NCBI GenBank assembly: GCA_019192445.1
Contig: JAHCMK010000001.1
Location: forward strand, 372,001-436,000
Reading direction: 5' to 3'
Length of the DNA: 64,000 nucleotides
DNA from: Oceanococcus sp. HetDA_MAG_MS8
Lineage (GTDB): Bacteria; Pseudomonadota; Gammaproteobacteria; Nevskiales; Oceanococcaceae
The translations under genes were made by a program, and so were the position numbers. Shown piece by piece: positions 46,526-57,910 of this stretch (position 1 is its first letter; each line of letters starts with the position of its first letter). The notes below the pieces were generated by a model. It was not told the origin of the DNA. It did no database searches and worked only from the letters and a program-made list of their open reading frames with translations.

Positions 46526-48424
46526 ATGAGTCTGGATAACTCCTATGACGCGTCCGCGATTGAATTACTCGCCGGTCTCGAGCCCGTTCGCCGACGGCCT
46601 GGGATGTTCACCGACACCAGCCGCCCTAATCACCTTGCCCAAGAAGTCATCGACAATTCCGTCGACGAAGCACTGCAAGGCCATGCTAGTCAGATCTTGG
46701 TGGAAATCCACGCCGATGGTAGCTGCGCGGTGCAGGATGACGGTCGCGGCATGCCGGTGGATCTACATCCGGAAGAAGGAGTGCCCGGCGTTGAGGTGAT
46801 TCTGACCAAGCTCCACGCGGGCGGAAAGTTTTCCGGGAAGAACTATCAGTTCTCAGGGGGCTTGCACGGCGTTGGGGTCAGCGTGGTGAACGCCTTGTCG
46901 GAAAAGCTTGAGGTCACAGTGTGGCGTGGCGCGCAGGTGCATCAAATGCGCTTTGCAGACGGGGAAAAGTCCAGCGATCTGGAAGTGATTGATAGCTGTG
47001 CCAAAAGCCGGAAGGGCACCCGCGTCCATTTCTGGCCAGACCCCAAATATTTCGACCAGCCAGCGTTCTCATTAGCCCGTCTGCGGCAAGCACTGAAGGC
47101 TAAAGCGGTTCTTCTTCCTGGCTTAAAAGTCACCCTGGTCGATCATATTCATGACGAGAAGGAGGAATGGCTTTATCAAGATGGGCTTGAGGCCTATTTG
47201 CAGTCCAGCCTGGAAGGTGCGGAATGCGTGCCTGATGCCCCCCTCAGTGGCAGCATGCAAAGTGAACATGAAGCGGCCGACTGGGCTGTACAGTGGTTGG
47301 CAGAAGGACACGATGTTGTTCAGGAAAGCTATGTCAACCTGGTGCCAACAGCGCAGGGTGGCACCCACGTCAACGGCTTACGCACAGGTTTGACGGAGTC
47401 CCTGCGAGAATATGCCGACACCCGCAATTTACTGCCGCGTGGCTTAAAGATCGCGCCAGAAGACATTTGGTCAGGGCTGTGTTTTGTGTTGTCGGTCAAA
47501 CTGCGTGAACCGCAGTTCGCGGGGCAGACCAAAGAGCGCCTGTCCTCGCGGGAGTGCGCCGCTTTCGTCGCGGGCGTGGTCAAGGATTCAACCAGCCTGT
47601 GGCTGCACAAGCACCCGGAAACTGCGGATTCCATCGCGCAGAGAGTCATTGCCAAGGCGCAGAGCCGAATCCGCGCGGCCAAAGCGGTCACGCGAAAGAG
47701 AATCGTCAGCGGTCCAGCGCTCCCAGGGAAGCTGGCAGATTGCGTAAGCTCGGACCCCGCACGTACCGAACTGTTTTTGGTGGAGGGCGACTCCGCCGGC
47801 GGCTCTGCTAAACAAGCCCGCGACCGCGAGTTTCAGGCGATTTTGCCTTTGCGCGGAAAAATCATGAACACCTGGGAATTGGACGCACCGACGGCTTTGG
47901 GCTCTCAAGAGATCCACGATATATCCGTGGCATTGGGAATGGACGCCGGCAGCGAATCCTTATCGGGTTTGCGCTACGGCAAGATCTGCATCTTGGCGGA
48001 TGCGGACTCTGATGGTCTGCACATCGCTACTTTGCTCTGTGCCTTATTTACCCGCCATTTCCGGCCATTGGTCGAGGCTGGGCATGTGTATGTCGCGATG
48101 CCACCCTTGTTTCGTATCGATGTGGGCAAAACCATCTTCTACGCCTTGGATGAGGCTGAGAAGCAGGGCGTGCTGGATCGTATTGAAGCGGAAAAGATGC
48201 GTGGCAAGGTCAGCGTCACGCGGTTTAAGGGCTTGGGTGAGATGAACCCATTGCAATTGCGCGAGACCACCATGGCCCCAGATACCCGCCGGCTGGTTCA
48301 GCTTCGGCTGGATACTGGCACCCCAGTAGAGCCCATGCTGGATATGTTGCTGGGCAAGAAGCGCGCGGCGGACCGACGAGCTTGGCTGGAAAACCGAGGT
48401 GCTGAAGCCAGCCCTACGGCTTAG
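46526..48424 (+). CDS. parE: DNA topoisomerase IV subunit B
   Basis: 632 residues, the ParE length rather than the GyrB length. ATPase motifs RRPGMFTD, EVIDNSVDEAL and GLHGVGVSVVNALS; Toprim EGDSAGGSAKQARDREFQAILPLRGK and DADSDGLHI. It decatenates daughter chromosomes with ParC, encoded next. Confidence 0.97.
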   Translation: MSLDNSYDASAIELLAGLEPVRRRPGMFTDTSRPNHLAQEVIDNSVDEALQGHASQILVEIHADGSCAVQDDGRGMPVDLHPEEGVPGVEVILTKLHAGGKFSGKNYQFSGGLHGVGVSVVNALSEKLEVTVWRGAQVHQMRFADGEKSSDLEVIDSCAKSRKGTRVHFWPDPKYFDQPAFSLARLRQALKAKAVLLPGLKVTLVDHIHDEKEEWLYQDGLEAYLQSSLEGAECVPDAPLSGSMQSEHEAADWAVQWLAEGHDVVQESYVNLVPTAQGGTHVNGLRTGLTESLREYADTRNLLPRGLKIAPEDIWSGLCFVLSVKLREPQFAGQTKERLSSRECAAFVAGVVKDSTSLWLHKHPETADSIAQRVIAKAQSRIRAAKAVTRKRIVSGPALPGKLADCVSSDPARTELFLVEGDSAGGSAKQARDREFQAILPLRGKIMNTWELDAPTALGSQEIHDISVALGMDAGSESLSGLRYGKICILADADSDGLHIATLLCALFTRHFRPLVEAGHVYVAMPPLFRIDVGKTIFYALDEAEKQGVLDRIEAEKMRGKVSVTRFKGLGEMNPLQLRETTMAPDTRRLVQLRLDTGTPVEPMLDMLLGKKRAADRRAWLENRGAEASPTA

Positions 48425-48434
48425 GCCGCAGATC

Positions 48435-48463
48435 GATTTAGTGAAATCAGGCAGCGCTGCCTG
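48435..48463. repeat. Two adjoining palindromes in the parE-parC gap
   Basis: GATTT-AGTG-AAATC (48435-48448) abuts the perfect 16-bp palindrome CAGGCAGC|GCTGCCTG (48448-48463). No T-tract follows, so it is not an intrinsic terminator. It could be an RNA processing hairpin or a protein site. Confidence 0.6.
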
Positions 48464-48490
48464 GTCGCCAACAGATAGGAAATTGGGCTT

Positions 48491-50764
48491 ATGGCCGTTA
48501 ACGACATCCAAGAAAACGCCGAGCATGCTGCTCTGGCCAGCTTTGCCGAGAAGGCTTACCTGGACTATTCCATGTACGTCATCCTGGACCGGGCCCTGCC
48601 GCATTTAGGCGACGGGCTCAAGCCAGTGCAACGACGCATTGTGTTTGCTATGAGCGAGCTATCCTTGGGCAGCTCTGCCAAACCCAAGAAGTCGGCACGT
48701 ACCGTGGGTGACGTCATCGGCAAGTACCATCCCCATGGGGACTCCGCTTGCTACGAGGCCATGGTGCTCATGGCGCAGCCCTTCTCCTGGCGCTACACCT
48801 TGGTCGATGGTCAAGGGAACTGGGGGGCACCTGATGATCCCAAGTCCTTTGCGGCCATGCGCTACACCGAGGCCAAGTTATCGCGCTATTCGGAGGTGCT
48901 CCTAGAAGAAATTAAGCGCGGTACTGTGGACTGGGCGCCAAACTTTGATGGCACCTTGGACGAGCCCATGGTGCTGCCCGCGCGCATGCCGAATGTGCTG
49001 CTCAACGGGGCTCAGGGCATTGCTGTAGGCATGGCTACCGATATCCCGCCGCATAACCTGCGGGAGGTTGCCAAGGCTTTGATTCATCTGCTCAAGCATC
49101 CGCAGGCGCGTTTGGATACCTTGATGCAGTACATTCCCGGCCCGGACTTTCCGACCGGAGCCGAGGTTGTCAGCAGCCGAGAGGAGCTGGTGAAGATGTA
49201 CACCAGCGGTAACGGCAGTGTCCGGTTGCGTGCGCGCTACGAGCTTGAGGATGGGGATGTGGTCATTACCCACTTGCCCTGGCAGGTCGGTGGATCCAAG
49301 GTCCAAGAGCAGATTGCGGCCCAGATGCAGGCTAAAAAGCTGCCTTGGTTGGAAGATGTACGTGACGAGTCCGATCACGAGAACCCCACGCGAATCGTGT
49401 TGGTGACGCGCTCTAAGCGAGTCGATATTGACCAACTGATGAGCCATCTTTTTGCGACCACGGATTTAGAACGGAGTGTGCGGGTCAACCTGAATATGAT
49501 CGGCACTGACGGTCGTCCGGGGGTCCGTTCACTCCAAGACATTCTTGAGCAGTGGCTAGATTGGCGTCGAGGCATTGTGCGCCGACGTTTGGAGTACCGA
49601 CTCAAGGAAGTGCTGGACCGCCTGCATATTTTGGATGCCTTGCTCACGGCATTTCTCAATATTGACGAAGTCATCCACATCATTCGCACCGAGGAAGACC
49701 CCAAGGCCGAATTGATGGCGCGCTTTGGGCTATCAGAGATCCAGGCTGAGGCGGTACTGAACCTGCGCCTGCGGCATCTGATGAAGCTTGAGGAGATGAA
49801 GATTCGGGGCGAGCAGGATGCCTTGAATGAAGAGCGCAAGACCTTAGAGCATCAGCTAGGGAATGCGGAGGCGCTGCGCGAGCTGATGACCCAAGAGTTG
49901 CAAGAGGTGGCCAAGACCTACGGAGATGAGCGGCGCTCCCCCATTGTCGAGCGTGAACCTGCCAAAGCGCTAGACCAAGCGGCACTGGTGCCCTCGGAGC
50001 CCATCACAGTCGTGGTCTCCAAAGCCGGCTGGATCCGTGCTGCCAAGGGATACCTGAATGAACCTGAAGGCCTGTCCTTCCGCAGCGGCGATGAGTTTTT
50101 GGCGGCGAGTCGGGGGCGCAGTAATCAGATTCTTGCGTTGCTGGATGCCTCTGGCCGTAGCTACTCCATCCCGGCGCGCGGGCTACCCTCGGCGCGCGGG
50201 CAAGGAGAGCCCCTGACGGCGCAGCTGAACCCCACCGATGGTGCGGCTTTTGTGGATGTGCACTTAGGTCCAGCGGAAGAGTTTGTGGTGATCGGCAGCC
50301 GCGCAGGTTATGGCTTTATTACCAAGGTTGAAAACCTCCAAACTCGCAACAAAGCGGGTAAGGCTTTGTTGACCGTTCCCAAGGGCAGCCATGTCTTACC
50401 ACTCTTGCGAGTCCCGCCGGGTGAGGTCAATGGGCGCCTGCTTGCCTGTGTTTCTGCTGAAGGGCGGCTACTCGTTTTTGCATTATCCGAGTTGCCTGAA
50501 CTGGCTCGGGGTAAGGGCAATAAACTCATGGGGGTTCGCGGGGATGACAGCATTGCGCATTGGTTACTGCTGGCTCCAGAGCAGGGCCTGGTCATTCAGG
50601 CCGGGCGTCGTTCCTTCACGCTGAAAGCGGCCGACTTGGCCGCGTTTACCGGCAGCCGTGCTAGCCGAGGGAGCCTCCTACCACGGGGCTTGCAACGCGT
50701 CGACGCCTTAACGGCTTTGGGGGAGGCTGAATCAGCAGCGGCTCTTGACTCCGAGACTGACTGA
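48491..50764 (+). CDS. parC: DNA topoisomerase IV subunit A
   Basis: 757 residues. The catalytic Tyr region ([16 protein letters not shown]), the quinolone-determining segment ([17 protein letters not shown]) and a C-terminal beta-pinwheel of ParC size are present. AGGAAA lies about ten bases before the ATG. It pairs with the preceding parE. Confidence 0.97.
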   Translation: MAVNDIQENAEHAALASFAEKAYLDYSMYVILDRALPHLGDGLKPVQRRIVFAMSELSLGSSAKPKKSARTVGDVIGKYHPHGDSACYEAMVLMAQPFSWRYTLVDGQGNWGAPDDPKSFAAMRYTEAKLSRYSEVLLEEIKRGTVDWAPNFDGTLDEPMVLPARMPNVLLNGAQGIAVGMATDIPPHNLREVAKALIHLLKHPQARLDTLMQYIPGPDFPTGAEVVSSREELVKMYTSGNGSVRLRARYELEDGDVVITHLPWQVGGSKVQEQIAAQMQAKKLPWLEDVRDESDHENPTRIVLVTRSKRVDIDQLMSHLFATTDLERSVRVNLNMIGTDGRPGVRSLQDILEQWLDWRRGIVRRRLEYRLKEVLDRLHILDALLTAFLNIDEVIHIIRTEEDPKAELMARFGLSEIQAEAVLNLRLRHLMKLEEMKIRGEQDALNEERKTLEHQLGNAEALRELMTQELQEVAKTYGDERRSPIVEREPAKALDQAALVPSEPITVVVSKAGWIRAAKGYLNEPEGLSFRSGDEFLAASRGRSNQILALLDASGRSYSIPARGLPSARGQGEPLTAQLNPTDGAAFVDVHLGPAEEFVVIGSRAGYGFITKVENLQTRNKAGKALLTVPKGSHVLPLLRVPPGEVNGRLLACVSAEGRLLVFALSELPELARGKGNKLMGVRGDDSIAHWLLLAPEQGLVIQAGRRSFTLKAADLAAFTGSRASRGSLLPRGLQRVDALTALGEAESAAALDSETD

Positions 50765-50809
50765 CCCCATACCGCTCTTAGATATCTAGGCACATTTAGA
50801 GCTGCAAAC

Positions 50810-51700
50810 ATGACACGCATCGCACTGTTTATCGGCACCAACCTCGCTGTGATTATGGTGGTTGGGGTTTTGTCCTCTTTGTTAGGAGTCGATCAGTACC
50901 TCACCCAGAACGGTCTCAACCTAGGGGCCTTACTGGTGTTTTGTGCCTTGTTTGGATTTACCGGGTCGTTTATCAGCTTGCTGCTGAGCAAGCCCATGGC
51001 AAAGATGACCACCGGTGCAAAGGTGATTGCCAAGCCGAGTAATGCGGCGGAGGCCTGGTTGCTACAAACCGTCGCCCGTCAGGCGAGGCAGCTGGGCGTG
51101 CAAACCCCTGAGGTTGCGGTGTACGACTCGCCGGATATGAACGCCTTTGCCACCGGTGCCAGCCGCAATAATGCTTTGGTTGCAGTGAGCACTGGGCTGC
51201 TGGCTCAGATGCAGCAAGACGAGGTCGAGGCGGTGCTGGGCCATGAAATGGCGCATGTGGCGAATGGCGACATGATTACCATGACATTGCTGCAGGGGGT
51301 GCTCAACACCTTTGTGCTGTTCTTGTCCCGCGTGGTTGGTTTCATGATTGATAAGGCCGTGTTTAGGAATGAGCGCGGAACGGGTATCGGCTATTTCCTC
51401 ACCGTGATGGTGCTCCAGGTGCTGTTTGGCATCTTGGCTTCAGCCATCGTGGCTTGGTTCTCCCGTCGCCGTGAGTTTCGCGCCGATGCCGGCGGTGCGC
51501 ATGTTGCCGGCCGTCGCAAAATGGTCGATGCACTTAAGCGCTTGCAGGGACGCAGCGAGCAGGCGCCTGGACAATTACCTGAGCAAATTGCCGCGTTTGG
51601 AATTGCTCCCAGTTTTGGGGCTTCTCTGCGTGCCCTGTTTGCGACGCATCCACCCTTGGAGCTGCGCATTCAAGCCCTGCAGGCCGCTGCCACGTCTTAA
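50810..51700 (+). CDS. htpX: Membrane protease HtpX
   Basis: 296 residues. Two N-terminal and two central membrane helices; zinc site H145EMAH149 with third ligand Glu222 in [10 protein letters not shown]. It degrades misfolded membrane proteins together with FtsH. The 51701-51876 gap after it shows no gene. Confidence 0.96.
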   Translation: MTRIALFIGTNLAVIMVVGVLSSLLGVDQYLTQNGLNLGALLVFCALFGFTGSFISLLLSKPMAKMTTGAKVIAKPSNAAEAWLLQTVARQARQLGVQTPEVAVYDSPDMNAFATGASRNNALVAVSTGLLAQMQQDEVEAVLGHEMAHVANGDMITMTLLQGVLNTFVLFLSRVVGFMIDKAVFRNERGTGIGYFLTVMVLQVLFGILASAIVAWFSRRREFRADAGGAHVAGRRKMVDALKRLQGRSEQAPGQLPEQIAAFGIAPSFGASLRALFATHPPLELRIQALQAAATS

Positions 51701-51876
51701 GAGGGCATGTGTTCCCCGTTGAACACAGGCCTTGCTGGCTTAGCCACTGAATGGGGTCGCTGCGAACTCGCGAGGACCGGACGCTAGGCTAGGTTGACGG
51801 TCGAGCGATGGTGGGTAGGCTGCTGCCTGGCGTGACTCACCTAGTCGTCGCCTGCTTTAGCCAGCGAGGATCAGGC

Positions 51877-54705
51877 CTAAGCAACCGCCTTAAATAAGAT
51901 CGGGCTGGGGCGCCCAATGGCGCTACCAAAGGCCAAGTCTGCGCCCAGTTTTTCGGCATGCTGCTGCATGTTGGCGCTATCCACATCCAGCAGTATGCTG
52001 CGCGCCTTCTGGCTGTCCGCGGCGCGGAAAATGGCCTCCATCCCGATGGCAGCCGCTTGGGAGTCCTGTGCTTGGCGCATGAGTTGGGCCGAGACCGAAA
52101 TGGAATGCGGCTTCAGCGCTTCCATGATGCTCATTGCCTCGAGGTTCAGGCCAACCTGATCAAGCAGCATTTCACAGCGCAGACTGCGCACCATTTGTTG
52201 CAGTCGGCGTGGGTCCGATTGCAGGGCTTGTATTTCCTGCAAACGAATGCTGATCAGTATTTGAATGGGGCTTGGGCCGGCGCTTTGCGTGAGGCTGAGG
52301 AGTTGCTCGGCTACGGTATTGTCGTTCTCCAGCAGACTTTTTGCGCTCAGCGGCAGAATGACCTCGGCTGGGGGCGTATCTGTCACCTGCGTCAAGGCTT
52401 TACGAACTTCCTCAATAAGCCAGATATCCAGTTCGGCTCGCCGCCCCAAGCGATCCACCACCGGCATAAAGTCATCGGCATCCAGCCAGAAGCCTTCTTC
52501 GTCCTCCAGATGCGGAATCACCCTAAAGACGCCGCCGTCAGCGGCATCGCCGCGGAGGCTTTGCGCATGCTCTGTAATCAGCTGGAATCGGTGCTGCTCA
52601 AAGCCGCTTTGAATGAGGGCATCCCACTGCGCGGCCGAATGGCTGCGCAAGCGCTGAGCACCATCGGCCGGATGGAGGAGTTGGAAGACGGCGGCGTCTA
52701 GGTCTTCTTCTCGATGGCCTGGCGCCACCGAAATTTCTTGGCTGTCCAGGAGCAGGCGCACGCGTTGGCCAGAGCAAAAAACCAGCGCGCTCTCCAGGCC
52801 TTGGACGAGTTGGACTTTACGCTGTGTGCTCAGGCCTTGAGCGGAGTACACCACATACTGGCCGGCCCCCTTATTCAGCAGATATTCCTGCTCTTCCAGC
52901 CTTTCGCTGATGCGACCCTCAACCTGCGCATAAAAATCCGCAAAGGCCTCAGTATCCGCAACATTCAGGCTGCCCTCCGCAGGCCGTGCCCGTAGGTACA
53001 CCCAACGCGCTGGTGCTGTGAGTTGGGCTAAATGGGCGCGCATGTGTTCGCGCCTGGTTTGCGGCGGGGGCAATACAGTGGCGGGCTGCGCGCTCTGGGC
53101 TTGCTGCGCTTGCAGAAGAATCAAAGTTTCGGTCGCCCCATTCGTCTTGGCCGTGCTCAGAAGCAGCGATGTTGGTTGGGATCGACTAAGAAGTTCGCAG
53201 TGATGTTCACGGCAGTTGTCTGGCAGCTCATCCAAGGCCACTGGCGTACTCTGACTGCCCAAACGCAAAGAAATGGTGTTGGCGGGCTGGTTAGCCTGCG
53301 CCTGCAGCAGCGTCTGAGCGGCTGCATTGATGTGCCGGATGTTGCCATCGCGCCCAATAATCAGAGCAGCCATGGGTAGCTGATGCAGCCAGGTCTCGCC
53401 GGCTGCATTGTCTTTGGGTTGCGTGCCTTTTTGGGGCTGCATGCCACGCAGGCGTAACTCTCGGTTACTCTCCAACAGCTGATTCAAGGTCGCTGCAATA
53501 CGGCCCCAATGGCCGGGTAAAGTCTCGTCGAAGTCGGGCAGGGGGTTGGCGCGATCTAGCTGGTTCCCCAGGCGCGACAAGGGGCGCGATAGTCGGATGC
53601 TGGCAATGAGCGTAAATAGGATCAAGCTCGCACTCAGAGCCGCTAGACCTGCCCACAATGGCATGTGTTCGCGTGGGTCGAAGGCAATGGGGGCCGTCGA
53701 CGGTACGGGGTACATGAGGCTTAAGCGCCACGGAACACGTGGTAAAGCTTGGCTCACCACACACCAACTCGCTGTGCATTGGGCATGGCTGATGAGCTTC
53801 TGAGAGTCTATGGTGTGGGTGCTGAGACGCTGGCGGGCGCGGTCTTCACTGCCATCTATACCCCGTCGCAGCAGATCTTGGATGAGCTCAGGTTGGGGGT
53901 CATTCCGCTCACTATGCTGGCGCAGACTTTGTTCGTCATTGAGGTAAAGATGAGTGAGTATTTGGCTCCATTCCTGACGCTGTTGGCTCATGGATGCCAG
54001 GTTGCGACTGCTGAGCGACCGCCCTTCTGCGGAGGCGTGGAGAACCTCGCCAGCGGCATTACTAACGATCAGGCCATGCCGACTCGGTAGATCCTCGTAG
54101 ATTAATGCCGTGGCAAAACTCAGTCGTAAGGTCCCCTGCCAGATGCCCTGGGCGTTGAAAACTGCCCGCGTACAACTAATGACGGGTTGCTGAGTTTGTA
54201 ACTCACTTTCAACGCTAGACCATAAGCAACGCGTGGCGGCTAAGGTGGGTGCCAGGGCGTACCAGGCGGCCTGGGTGGGTACCCGTTCAATCTGTTGGCT
54301 CTGGGCACTACTGCGCCAGGCGCCATCGCTCAGAAAATAGTAACCCACCGGGCGCCTTGAGTTCGCTGGCCACCAGCCCACAGCGATTAAGCCGCTCTCG
54401 GCCAAAGGAGCCGCATCCTGCGCGAGGATGGTGTTAGGGGCGGGGCCGTTGGCGCGGTTACGGGCGGTGGCACTCAGCAGATCGGAAATCAGCTCAGCAC
54501 TATTCAGGCGTGACTCCAGCAGCTGGGCAGCCGCCTGCAGCTCAGCCTGCTGTTGGTCTTGGGCTTCATTGAGCTGGTTGCTTAAATAAACCAGAAACCA
54601 CCAGGCGGAAAGCCCGGCTAAGCCCAGCACCCAGCACAACACCCATACTGGCAACAGCCGAGGACCGCTGCCGTGGGTACTTGTGTTGAGCTTCTCGTCT
54701 ACCAA
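51877..54705 (-). CDS. Membrane sensor with degenerate GGDEF and EAL domains
   Basis: 942 residues from a TTG start with AGGGAG ten bases upstream; no Met start is available before the first helix. Membrane helix about 17-42, a large periplasmic dCache-like sensor to about 345, second helix about 347-370, a HAMP-like linker, a PAS domain about 440-530. A GGDEF-like domain follows in which the signature reads GAGQY (613-617), then an EAL-like domain where EAL is replaced by FRV (727-729). Both catalytic sites look dead, so it probably acts as a c-di-GMP effector or a scaffold rather than an enzyme. It lies between htpX and sufS without operon links. Confidence 0.72.
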   Translation of the reverse strand: MVDEKLNTSTHGSGPRLLPVWVLCWVLGLAGLSAWWFLVYLSNQLNEAQDQQQAELQAAAQLLESRLNSAELISDLLSATARNRANGPAPNTILAQDAAPLAESGLIAVGWWPANSRRPVGYYFLSDGAWRSSAQSQQIERVPTQAAWYALAPTLAATRCLWSSVESELQTQQPVISCTRAVFNAQGIWQGTLRLSFATALIYEDLPSRHGLIVSNAAGEVLHASAEGRSLSSRNLASMSQQRQEWSQILTHLYLNDEQSLRQHSERNDPQPELIQDLLRRGIDGSEDRARQRLSTHTIDSQKLISHAQCTASWCVVSQALPRVPWRLSLMYPVPSTAPIAFDPREHMPLWAGLAALSASLILFTLIASIRLSRPLSRLGNQLDRANPLPDFDETLPGHWGRIAATLNQLLESNRELRLRGMQPQKGTQPKDNAAGETWLHQLPMAALIIGRDGNIRHINAAAQTLLQAQANQPANTISLRLGSQSTPVALDELPDNCREHHCELLSRSQPTSLLLSTAKTNGATETLILLQAQQAQSAQPATVLPPPQTRREHMRAHLAQLTAPARWVYLRARPAEGSLNVADTEAFADFYAQVEGRISERLEEQEYLLNKGAGQYVVYSAQGLSTQRKVQLVQGLESALVFCSGQRVRLLLDSQEISVAPGHREEDLDAAVFQLLHPADGAQRLRSHSAAQWDALIQSGFEQHRFQLITEHAQSLRGDAADGGVFRVIPHLEDEEGFWLDADDFMPVVDRLGRRAELDIWLIEEVRKALTQVTDTPPAEVILPLSAKSLLENDNTVAEQLLSLTQSAGPSPIQILISIRLQEIQALQSDPRRLQQMVRSLRCEMLLDQVGLNLEAMSIMEALKPHSISVSAQLMRQAQDSQAAAIGMEAIFRAADSQKARSILLDVDSANMQQHAEKLGADLAFGSAIGRPSPILFKAVA

Positions 54706-54922
54706 CTTACTCAGGCTCCCTTAGGCTGGAGACCAGATCATAGCGACACCGAAGACTTTACGGCGGCTGAGCCGAGCCCAACCCCTGGGTCTCAGGCGCT
54801 GCGGGGTGAATCTGGACGACCTGTCGGTTGTGGCGACGGCGGCGCAAGGCTGCTGCGGCTTCTGACTGAGGCCTAAGCAAGCGGGTAGGCTAGGGCGCTG
54901 GCAATGTGTTTGTGTCCCTGGC

Positions 54923-56143
54923 TTAAGCGCACAGTAACCGGCCCACCCGCTGCAGGGCGTTAACCAAATCCAGCACCTCGTCTTCGGTGTTGTAGGCGGA
55001 AAAACTAGCGCGTACGGTGCCGCGCACGCCCAGGCTGCGCAACAAAGGCATTGCGCAATGGTGGCCGGTACGCACTGCAATGCCGTTTTCATCCAGGAGG
55101 GTGGCGATATCTTGTTCGTGGGCACCATCCATAACAAACGACACCAGAGGAAGCGTGTGCTCCCTTGGGCCCAAAATACGAATTGATGGGATTTTCTCCA
55201 TTCCATCTCGCGCCACATGCAGAATTTGGTCCTCATGCGCGCAAATGGCGTTTAAGTCCCATTCCTGCAGAAAGCGGATAGCCGCAGCCCAACCTATAAA
55301 TCCGCTGATGTTGGGCGTGCCGGCCTCAAACTTCCAGGGTATATCTGCGTAGGTGCTTTGCTCGAAGGCGACCTCTTCAATCATGTCGCCCCCACCCATC
55401 CAGGGCGTCATGGCTTCAAGGAGCTCTGCTCGGCCCCAAAGCATGCCGGTCCCTGTGGGACCAAACATTTTATGACCAGAGCAACAGAAAAAGTCTGCGC
55501 CGAGCTCATTCAGGTCCAGGGGCTGGCGGACGGCAATTTGCGCCCCATCGACCAGGACCAGGGCTCCTTGAGCACGCGCGATCTGAATAAGCTCGGCAAC
55601 CGGCAAAATGGTGCCGATGGCATTGGACGCGCCCGATATCGCCAGCAGTTTTGTGGCGGGGGTGATGGTGTCGCGCGCGACATCGAGGTCGATACGGCCA
55701 TCGGGAGTCGCTGGGATAACGCGAAGCTGCGCCCCTGTTTGCTGGGTGACAATTTGCCAGGGGACGATATTGGCGTGATGCTCCAGCGCCGAAATGACAA
55801 TATCGTCACCGGGCTTCAGGTGTCCACGTGCCCAACATTGGGCCACGATATTGATCGCTTCAGTGGTGCCTCGGGTGTACACCACCTCCCGCTCGGGGAC
55901 ACTGAACCAATTGGCTAACTCGGTGCGCGCGGCCTCGTAGGCGGTCGTTGCGCGGGCAGATAGGGTATGCAGCCCGCGATGGACGTTGGCTGTGTCGCGG
56001 TCGTCATACTGTCGAACGGCGTCCACAACAACTTGGGGCTTGAGTGTGGTCGCGGCATTATCGAAGTAGTGCAGCGGGTGGCCGTTCACTTCCTGACGCA
56101 GCGCCGGAAAGCAGCTGCGGAAGCTCTCCACATCAAAACTCAT
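54923..56143 (-). CDS. sufS: Cysteine desulfurase SufS
   Basis: 406 residues, group II desulfurase. PLP Lys in CSGHKMFGPTG, active Cys in RTGHHCAMPL. It supplies persulfide sulfur to the SufBCD scaffold. Group II enzymes normally need SufE or SufU to accept the sulfur; neither gene follows here. It is the last gene of the suf operon and overlaps sufD by 4 nt. Confidence 0.97.
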   Translation of the reverse strand: MSFDVESFRSCFPALRQEVNGHPLHYFDNAATTLKPQVVVDAVRQYDDRDTANVHRGLHTLSARATTAYEAARTELANWFSVPEREVVYTRGTTEAINIVAQCWARGHLKPGDDIVISALEHHANIVPWQIVTQQTGAQLRVIPATPDGRIDLDVARDTITPATKLLAISGASNAIGTILPVAELIQIARAQGALVLVDGAQIAVRQPLDLNELGADFFCCSGHKMFGPTGTGMLWGRAELLEAMTPWMGGGDMIEEVAFEQSTYADIPWKFEAGTPNISGFIGWAAAIRFLQEWDLNAICAHEDQILHVARDGMEKIPSIRILGPREHTLPLVSFVMDGAHEQDIATLLDENGIAVRTGHHCAMPLLRSLGVRGTVRASFSAYNTEDEVLDLVNALQRVGRLLCA

Positions 56144-57159
56144 GCTGTTACCTCTGCAGCAAGCGCATCACCAAGATGCTGCATGGTCTGATTCAGCGCC
56201 GGTTCAATCGCTTGTTGTAGATCTTCAGGCCACTCGCTCAGCAGCGGCCGCGCAAAGCTCTCAAGTAATAGCTTGCGCGCAGTGAGCACATCCAAGCCTC
56301 GGCTGCGTAAGTAGTGCAGAGCGGTTTGGTCCAGCTCACCACAGGTTGCACCATGCGCACACTGGACCTGGTCGGCGAAGATTTCCAGCTCTGGGCGCAT
56401 GTCTGCTGCCGCTTTGGCGCCAAGTAATAGACTTCGGCAAATCTGAGCGGAATCGCTGTGCTGTCCTTCCGGCGCGACATGCACCATGCCAATCGCCGAA
56501 CGCCGAGCGCGTCCAGCAAGAGCATTGCGCAGGTCCAGGCGGCTGACCGTGTTCTCGGCGCCATGCTCAACCCGCATATCCAGAACGGCTTTACTGCGTC
56601 CTCCGAGCAAGGCCAGTCCGTTCCAGTGCACCTGTGCGCCCTCACTGCGGAGTTTGGCCACCACGCGATTGCGGTGCATACCCTGACCAAGAAGCAGTTC
56701 ATGAACATGAACCTTGGCGTGCTGCTCAATCTCAAAGCTCCAGTTATCAAAAACTGTTGCAGACGGGCTCCATAACGGCAGGCGATAAATGCTGAGCTGG
56801 GCGTCGCGGTCGACTTTCCAGTGGATCTGCCGCTGACCTTGCTCGCTGGCATCACTCAGCAGCAAGACTTCTGCGTGGCAGCCTGCGGGGACTCTGAGCG
56901 TGTAAGCGTGCGCGGTCCAATCGACGCCCACCTGGGGTTGTAGCAAACTGCTTCCGGCTGGCAGTTGTATCTCGCCGGCGCCGAGATCCAGCGGGGCAAA
57001 TCGCTGAGGTACGGGAATGGCGGCCAAGGCGGGCAGATCCACGGTAGCCGTTTCAGCGCGGTTGAGCCAGTCCATGACGGGGGTATAAGGCCAGCGTTCC
57101 TGCTGGCTGCGCTCGGCGAGCTCGGCTATGGCCTGACCAGACACGTTAGCTGCACTCAT
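56140..57159 (-). CDS. sufD: Fe-S assembly scaffold protein SufD
   Basis: 339 residues. The C-terminal SufBD core is clear ([22 protein letters not shown]...ARKLLLESFA); the N-terminal part is divergent as usual for SufD. It forms SufBC2D, where iron and sulfur are assembled. Shorter than E. coli SufD (423), mainly at the N terminus. Confidence 0.93.
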   Translation of the reverse strand: MSAANVSGQAIAELAERSQQERWPYTPVMDWLNRAETATVDLPALAAIPVPQRFAPLDLGAGEIQLPAGSSLLQPQVGVDWTAHAYTLRVPAGCHAEVLLLSDASEQGQRQIHWKVDRDAQLSIYRLPLWSPSATVFDNWSFEIEQHAKVHVHELLLGQGMHRNRVVAKLRSEGAQVHWNGLALLGGRSKAVLDMRVEHGAENTVSRLDLRNALAGRARRSAIGMVHVAPEGQHSDSAQICRSLLLGAKAAADMRPELEIFADQVQCAHGATCGELDQTALHYLRSRGLDVLTARKLLLESFARPLLSEWPEDLQQAIEPALNQTMQHLGDALAAEVTA

Positions 57160-57910
57160 GCCGCTGCAGTTTGGAAGCGCGCATAGCCCTCGGCTTCGAG
57201 CTCTGCTGCCATTTCTGGGCCGCCACTGGCCTGAATTTTACCGTCCATCAAAATATGGATGCGATCAGGAACAATGTGCTCCAGCAGGCGTTGGAAGTGG
57301 GTGATCAACAACACGCTGCGTTCGGGGCTACGCAAGGAGTTCACCCCGCTAGCAACGATTCGGATGGCATCCACGTCCAAGCCGGAGTCGGTCTCATCCA
57401 AAATAGCGAGCTTGGGTTCAAGAACCAGCATTTGCAGAATTTCGTTGCGCTTTTTCTCGCCGCCTGAAAAACCTTCGTTCACACCACGCTTGAGCATATC
57501 CATCGGAATGTTCAGCGTTTCCGCAGCGCCGCGCACTTTGGTTAAGAGCTCGGTAGCGGAGGGTTCATCGCCACCGGCAGCCTTGGCACGTGCAGCAATG
57601 GCGGCCTTGAGCAGGTTCATATTGCTCACACCTGGAATCTCAACTGGGTACTGAAAGCCCAGAAACAAACCTGCCACCGCCCGCTCTTCTGGGTCCATGT
57701 CGAAGAGGTTCTCTCCCATGAACAGAGCGTCGCCAGCGGTTACGGTGTAATCATCTCGACCGGACAACACCTGCGCCAAGGTGCTCTTGCCGGAGCCATT
57801 GGGCCCCATCACAGCGTGCACCTGACCAGCCTCGAGCTGGAGTGACAAACCTTTAAGAATAGGGGTGTCCCCAACACTGACGTGGAGGTCGCGTATATCG
57901 AGCAGGGTGC

